In this document: piece by piece, positions 32,575 through 35,857 of the stretch
Layout of the letters: every line of letters begins with the position of its first letter
Numbering within the stretch: position 1 is the first letter of the stretch
Assembly: GCA_021202235.1 (NCBI GenBank)
Contig: JAJQDL010000175.1
Span: forward strand, 1-35,857
Length of the DNA stretch: 35,857 bases
Reading direction: 5' to 3'
Source of the DNA: Lachnospiraceae bacterium
GTDB lineage: Bacteria; Bacillota; Clostridia; Lachnospirales; Lachnospiraceae
The notes under the pieces: generated by a model
Databases searched by the model: none
Told to the model about the DNA's origin: nothing
The model's input: only the letters and a program-made list of their open reading frames with translations
Position numbers and translations under genes: made by a program

Positions 32575-33363
32575 ATGATCACCAGCACATCCAACCGCCG
32601 TGTGCGCGAGCTGCGAGCGTTGGCGGCCCGGCCCCGGGAACGCCGTGAGACGGGTCTGTTTCTGGCGGAGGGACGTCGGCTCGTAGAAGAGGCGCCGGAA
32701 GAGCTTCTGGAGGCGGTCTACTGTTCGGAATCCTTTGCGGCCCGGCCGGAGCATGAGGGCCTTATCCAGCGGCTTCAGCCGGAAATAATGGCAGATCCAG
32801 TCTTTTCGGCCATCTCGGAGACACAGACACCGCAGGGGATTCTGGCAGTGATCCATCAGAGGCGTTGGGAATTCCCGGATCTGACCAGAGATGGGAGACC
32901 TCTCCTGATCCTGGAATCGATCCAGGACCCGGGGAATCTGGGAACCATGCTTCGCACCGGAGAAGGAGCGGGCATCGGTGGCATTATCGCGAATCGGGAG
33001 ACCGTAGATCTCTATAATCCCAAGACGGTGCGTGCGACCATGGGGTCTGTCTACCGGGTGCCGTTTTGGGTCACCGGGGATCTTTCGGAAACGCTGATGC
33101 AGATTCGGAAAATGGGATACCGGGTCTATGCGGCGCATCTGCAGGGAGCCTGTGACTATACGGAAGAGGACTATACCGGTCCCTGTGCATTTCTCATCGG
33201 AAACGAGGGGAACGGTCTCACCGACGCGACCGCCGCACGGGCAGATGCGGCCATCCGGATTCCCATGGAAGGACGTGTAGAATCGCTGAATGCTGCGATC
33301 GCCGCTACACTTCTGATGTATGAAGCCAGGCGGCAGAAAACATGTAATAAAAAAGGAAATTAG
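32575..33363 (+). CDS. TrmH/SpoU-family RNA 2'-O-methyltransferase
   Basis: A 262-residue SPOUT methyltransferase acting on rRNA or tRNA ribose with S-adenosylmethionine. An N-terminal substrate-binding domain (TSTSNRRVRELRAL, ETGLFLAEGRRLVEEA) precedes the knotted catalytic domain with LESIQDPGNLGTMLRT (motif 1), FLIGNEGNGL (motif 2) and IPMEGRVESLNAAIAATLL (motif 3). RlmB- or YsgA-like; the modified nucleotide cannot be told from sequence. ATG32575 is 3 nt after the apt stop, so translation is coupled. It is the last gene before a terminator and ends in TAG. Confidence 0.92.
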   Translation: MITSTSNRRVRELRALAARPRERRETGLFLAEGRRLVEEAPEELLEAVYCSESFAARPEHEGLIQRLQPEIMADPVFSAISETQTPQGILAVIHQRRWEFPDLTRDGRPLLILESIQDPGNLGTMLRTGEGAGIGGIIANRETVDLYNPKTVRATMGSVYRVPFWVTGDLSETLMQIRKMGYRVYAAHLQGACDYTEEDYTGPCAFLIGNEGNGLTDATAARADAAIRIPMEGRVESLNAAIAATLLMYEARRQKTCNKKGN

Positions 33364-33366
33364 TCA

Positions 33367-33411
33367 AAATCGCTCCGTCATGTGCAGACATGTTACGGAG
33401 CGATTTCATTT
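33367..33411 (+). terminator. Terminator after the recJ operon
   Basis: A 12-bp perfect stem AAATCGCTCCGT / ACGGAGCGATTT with an inner ATGT/ACAT stem is followed by CATTTGTT. Confidence 0.8.
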
Positions 33412-33530
33412 GTTACGGAAAAAACAGTAAAAAATCGTTCCGGTGAAAAAGAACAGAGCGCATAAAATGGAATTAAAATGGGGGCGAAAAGTCGAAAATC
33501 AAGCAAAATCAAGCTTTTTGTGGGAGACTG

Positions 33531-33559
33531 TTGACAAAAGGTATTAACTGTGCTATATT
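33531..33559 (+). promoter_or_regulatory. Promoter of the SH3/3D gene
   Basis: TTGACA (33531-33536), a 17-nt spacer and TATATT (33554-33559). About 55 nt of leader precede the ATG. Confidence 0.8.
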
Positions 33560-33564
33560 ATTTG

Positions 33565-33581
33565 CGTAACAATTACGTAAC
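33565..33581 (+). promoter_or_regulatory. WalR-like direct repeat (CGTAAC-N5-CGTAAC)
   Basis: CGTAAC-AATTA-CGTAAC begins 5 nt after the -10. It differs from the WalR consensus TGTWAH-N5-TGTWAH only at the first base of each half, and has the same placement as the perfect match at 12848-12864. Confidence 0.5.
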
Positions 33582-33618
33582 AACTTTCAATTTAACTTGT
33601 ATACTCATGGAGGTTACT

Positions 33619-34599
33619 ATGAACAGGAAAGTAATACGGCACAGTATCTGCGCATTATTTACTCTGGTTCTCTGCCTACATACGATATTTTCTCTGGGGA
33701 CCAATGATCTGACCGTGACTGCGGAAGCGGCAACGAAGGTTGCTTTTGCCTCCTCTGTGAAGAGCAGTGCGAAGAAGGCAGCGAAGAAGGCCGGCGCCGA
33801 CAGTGACACAGAGATCGGCGTGACGAACGTCAAGAACTATATCAGCGTCTATTCCAAGCGCAGCAGCAGTTCTACTCTGAAGGGGCGGTTGTACCGGGGA
33901 ACGGGCGTCTATGTGATCAAAACCAAGGGAAGCTGGAGCTACATATCCTCCGGAAGCCTCAAGGGATGGGTCAAGAGCAAATATATTGCGACAGGCAGTG
34001 ATGCGAAGACCCTTTACAAAGAGATCAATCCCCGGGTGGCGACGGTCACGGCGACGGATTTGAATGTGCGGTCATCCAAGAGTACATCTTCAGATAGCAA
34101 TATCATCCTGAATGTGGAAAATGGTACGCAGCTGATTGTACTCGGTGTAGGCAGCAAATGGGTGAAGGTGCGCCTGACCAATGATACGACGGGATATGTA
34201 TACAGAAAATACGTAGATATCGAGAAAGGGCTCTTTACCGGCATCACCAAGAGTGCTGAAACAAAGCGGAAGAAGCAGATTGAGGAGATGAAGGATTCAG
34301 TAGCCAGCGAGACGAGCAGCGACAGTTCCTCTTCCGGCGAATGGGTTTATAAGGGTGAATTTACACTTACCGCCTACTGCAGCTGCAGCAAGTGCTGCGG
34401 CAGTAGCTCCAGCGGCAAGACGGCCTCCGGCGCGACACCGAAGGCGAATTACACCATAGCTGTTGACAAATCCGTGATCCCCCTGGGAACCAAGGTGAAG
34501 ATAGGGGACAGCGATACTGTTTACGTGGCGCAGGATACCGGCGGCGCTATAAAGGAAACAAGATTGATATATATTTTGACACCCATAGTGCGGCATTGA
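33619..34599 (+). CDS. Secreted SH3/3D-domain cell-wall protein, frameshifted at its end
   Basis: 326 residues as read. I start at ATG33619 after GGAGG; the track's upstream ATG lies in the promoter. The signal peptide is MNRKVIRHSICALFTLVLC... to about TAEAA. Two SH3-type domains follow (SVYSKRSSSSTLKGRLYRGTG; LNVRSSKSTSSDSN), then a linker and a 3D domain with GEFTLTAYCSCSKCCG, IAVDKSVIPLGTKVKI and VAQDTGGAIK. The 3D fold, related to the lytic transglycosylase MltA barrel, normally continues GNRIDIYFDTH; here the frame breaks just after GGAIK and ends in an unrelated tail. One missing G near 34553 explains it. The relative YocH of B. subtilis is a WalR-controlled wall protein. Confidence 0.85.
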   Translation: MNRKVIRHSICALFTLVLCLHTIFSLGTNDLTVTAEAATKVAFASSVKSSAKKAAKKAGADSDTEIGVTNVKNYISVYSKRSSSSTLKGRLYRGTGVYVIKTKGSWSYISSGSLKGWVKSKYIATGSDAKTLYKEINPRVATVTATDLNVRSSKSTSSDSNIILNVENGTQLIVLGVGSKWVKVRLTNDTTGYVYRKYVDIEKGLFTGITKSAETKRKKQIEEMKDSVASETSSDSSSSGEWVYKGEFTLTAYCSCSKCCGSSSSGKTASGATPKANYTIAVDKSVIPLGTKVKIGDSDTVYVAQDTGGAIKETRLIYILTPIVRH

Positions 34600-34646
34600 A
34601 TTTTGGCAGGAAGACCGGCGTGAAGGTCTATGTCTATGCAGGATAG
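34553..34646 (+). pseudogene. Out-of-frame end of the 3D domain
   Basis: In the next frame the DNA encodes NKIDIYFDTHSAALNFGRK and ends TGVKVYVYAG before TAG34646, exactly the expected 3D-domain end. Adding one G to the AAAGGAAAC stretch at 34551-34559 gives GGAIKGNKIDIYFDTH and a full ~341-residue protein. Confidence 0.8.
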
Positions 34647-34676
34647 TGATAAATGAATGAATATTAGCCGCAGGGC

Positions 34677-34718
34677 AAAAAAGAAGAAGGAAGGGACGTC
34701 TCTTCCTTCTTCTTTTTT
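34677..34718. terminator. Terminator, probably bidirectional
   Basis: A 17-bp perfect stem AAAAAAGAAGAAGGAAG / CTTCCTTCTTCTTTTTT with an 8-nt loop. T-runs lie at the end of the stem on both strands, so it can serve the plus-strand 3D gene and the minus-strand deacetylase. Confidence 0.85.
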
Positions 34719-34811
34719 GCTGTGAAATTCCTGTCGGAATTGGGATGGCTATCTTATGATTTGCGCGCCAAAAGGTATGTACATTACTGCAAATCGGTGA
34801 GAACAGAAGTG

Positions 34812-35624
34812 TCAGTGTGCGCTCCCATGAGCCTTGTGAAGACTCAGATCCACTTCATAATACTCATACAGTTCGCTGACCGTCAGCAGCTTGTAGCCTT
34901 TCTTGATAAGCCAGGGGACAACATCTTCTATAGCTGTGGCTGTCTCATCATAAATGTCGTGGAACAGGAGGATGTCGCCGCCTTCCTCGCTGACCTGTTT
35001 CTTTACTTTTTTATAGGTTTTGCTGGCATCGCGCGTTTTCCAGTCCAGCGTGTCAATAGACCACAGTATAATAGGAAGCTCGAGCTTTTCCCTGACTTCG
35101 TCATTCAAAGAGCCGTAAGGGGGACGGATCAGAGTGACTTCTCCGCCGGAAGCTTCTTCGATCTGTGAAATGCTGCCTGACACCTCTTCCTCGAAAGCGT
35201 CGTCGTCCAGCGAAGTCAGATCGGCATGAGACATTGTATGAGTCCCCAATTCACAGCCCAGTTCGACCTCCCGTTTCAATGTGTCTGAGTTGGATGAAAC
35301 GTTTTCGCTGACGATGAAGAAGGTAGCATGAACGTCGTATTCCTCCAGAACATCCAGAATGGCGTTCGTTGAATTCGTCTGAGGACCATCATCGAAGGTC
35401 AAAGCCACAGCAGGAATGCCGGTGCTGGCGTATGTACCAATCTCCTCGGTCACGCCGTAGAGATCCTGATGAATCTGAGCACCGTTCTCCAGACCGGGAA
35501 CTGTGACCGAAAGGGGTGTTTCCAGGCTTTTGTTCTGGGTGGAAGACGAGTCATCCTGGCCGCATCCGGCAGACAGGCAGACAACAAGAGGTATTAGTAT
35601 ATAGAAAAGAAATCGTGTGCGCAT
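34812..35624 (-). CDS. Polysaccharide deacetylase lipoprotein
   Basis: A 270-residue CE4-family enzyme. I start at the ATG complementary to 35622-35624, after AAAGGAGA; the track's nine extra residues lie before that site. A short signal peptide ends in a lipobox LSAGC (Cys21). After a Ser/Asn-rich linker the NodB domain shows TFDDGP (76-81), HTMSHADL (metal-binding His pair), RPPYGSLND, DTLDWKT and ILLFHDIYDE. It should remove N-acetyl groups from peptidoglycan or a related glycan on the outer face of the membrane, which in other Firmicutes gives lysozyme resistance. Convergent with the SH3/3D gene. Confidence 0.92.
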   Translation of the reverse strand: MRTRFLFYILIPLVVCLSAGCGQDDSSSTQNKSLETPLSVTVPGLENGAQIHQDLYGVTEEIGTYASTGIPAVALTFDDGPQTNSTNAILDVLEEYDVHATFFIVSENVSSNSDTLKREVELGCELGTHTMSHADLTSLDDDAFEEEVSGSISQIEEASGGEVTLIRPPYGSLNDEVREKLELPIILWSIDTLDWKTRDASKTYKKVKKQVSEEGGDILLFHDIYDETATAIEDVVPWLIKKGYKLLTVSELYEYYEVDLSLHKAHGSAH

Positions 35625-35660
35625 AATTCTCCTTTGGATGCTTTGCATCACTGTATGCGA

Positions 35661-35689
35661 AGTATAACACAGGAAATGCCTTTAGATAA
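35661..35689 (-). promoter_or_regulatory. Promoter of the deacetylase gene
   Basis: On the minus strand, TTATCT, a 17-nt spacer and TATACT, 36 nt before the start codon. The -35 is weak. Confidence 0.5.
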
Positions 35690-35795
35690 GGTGGAAAAGA
35701 TTAATTTTGTTTTAAATTTTTTTCGCCATTCTTCGACTTCCTGCTTGCCGGGGGAACAAGAACCTTATTCGTCAGCCTCAGAAATTTTTTGGAGA

Positions 35796-35841
35796 AAAAA
35801 TTAAAAAAGTGGTTGACAGGTTCTGGAAACCGTGGTAGTAT
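35796..35841 (+). promoter_or_regulatory. Strong promoter at the window edge, probably rRNA or tRNA operon
   Basis: TTGACA (35813-35818), a 17-nt spacer and TAGTAT (35836-35841), preceded by an A/T-only UP-element-like stretch (AAAAAATTAAAAAAG). The gene it serves is outside the window. The combination is typical of stable-RNA operons. Confidence 0.6.
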
Positions 35842-35857
35842 AAACAAGCTGTCGCTG

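Noticed and set aside
33391-33418. Repeated TGTTACGGA near the recJ operon terminator as a mobile-element end
   Set aside because: One copy is part of the terminator stem and there is no transposase or target duplication nearby.

Overview
The window looks like a chromosomal segment of an anaerobic, moderately GC-rich Firmicute of the class Clostridia, most likely Lachnospiraceae-like. That is inferred from the gene set: a homodimer-type pyruvate:ferredoxin oxidoreductase, the Gram-positive order rimP-nusA-rnpM(ylxR)-ylxQ-infB, strong AAGGAGG ribosome binding sites, TTG/GTG starts, and Lachnospiraceae-style SH3/NlpC and 3D-domain cell-wall proteins. I ran no database search. Most of it is core housekeeping DNA, with accessory pieces at 2.0-3.5 kb and 20.8-30 kb.

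Layout. 1-302: tail of an upstream unit (long hairpin, terminator), then the promoter of a delta-1-pyrroline-5-carboxylate dehydrogenase (303-1931). 2.0-3.5 kb: an AT-richer pair, an internally shortened ArsC/Spx-fold protein coupled by a GTGA overlap to a Fic-domain protein. 3.6-3.7 kb: tRNA-Pro(CGG) and tRNA-Glu(CTC). 3.8-12.8 kb: a small unknown gene, then rimP-nusA-rnpM-ylxQ-infB ending in a terminator, then rbfA-nrnA-truB-ribF. 12.9-16.9 kb: a secreted SH3/NlpC-P60 peptidase, rpsO and pnp, the last two with structured leaders. 17.1-20.7 kb: nifJ. 20.8-23.5 kb: a C_GCAxxG_C_C-type protein, an unrecognised coiled-coil protein (minus strand), tRNA-Gly(CCC), and a fumarylacetoacetate-hydrolase-family enzyme (minus strand). 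23.7-30.0 kb: a LytS-type sensor kinase, a LytTR response regulator split by an in-frame TAG, then a TAXI-type TRAP transporter operon (lipoprotein receptor, DUF1850 protein, fused permease). 30.2-33.4 kb: recJ-apt-TrmH/SpoU methyltransferase. 33.6-35.6 kb: a secreted SH3/3D-domain protein whose 3D domain is frameshifted, and a lipoprotein polysaccharide deacetylase on the minus strand. The window ends on a strong rRNA-type promoter.

How it fits together. The 4.4-12.8 kb block and rpsO/pnp cover translation initiation, ribosome maturation, transcript elongation and RNA turnover. NifJ supplies acetyl-CoA and reduced ferredoxin. The LytS/LytTR pair sits just upstream of the TAXI-TRAP importer and may sense or control its substrate. 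The two secreted SH3 proteins share a promoter layout: in each, a direct repeat matching or close to the WalR box lies 5-6 nt after the -10, which suggests one envelope-stress regulator controls both.

The most notable signals are: the paired WalR-like boxes; an ~77-nt hairpin ahead of pnp; palindromes at the start sites of nifJ, the P5C dehydrogenase and the TRAP operon; look-alike hairpins at the two ends of rimP-infB; and four genes (arsC-like, truB, the LytTR regulator, the 3D protein) that are shortened or broken. These last may be real decay or sequence error. I found no CRISPR array, transposase, prophage or clearly new multi-gene defence system.
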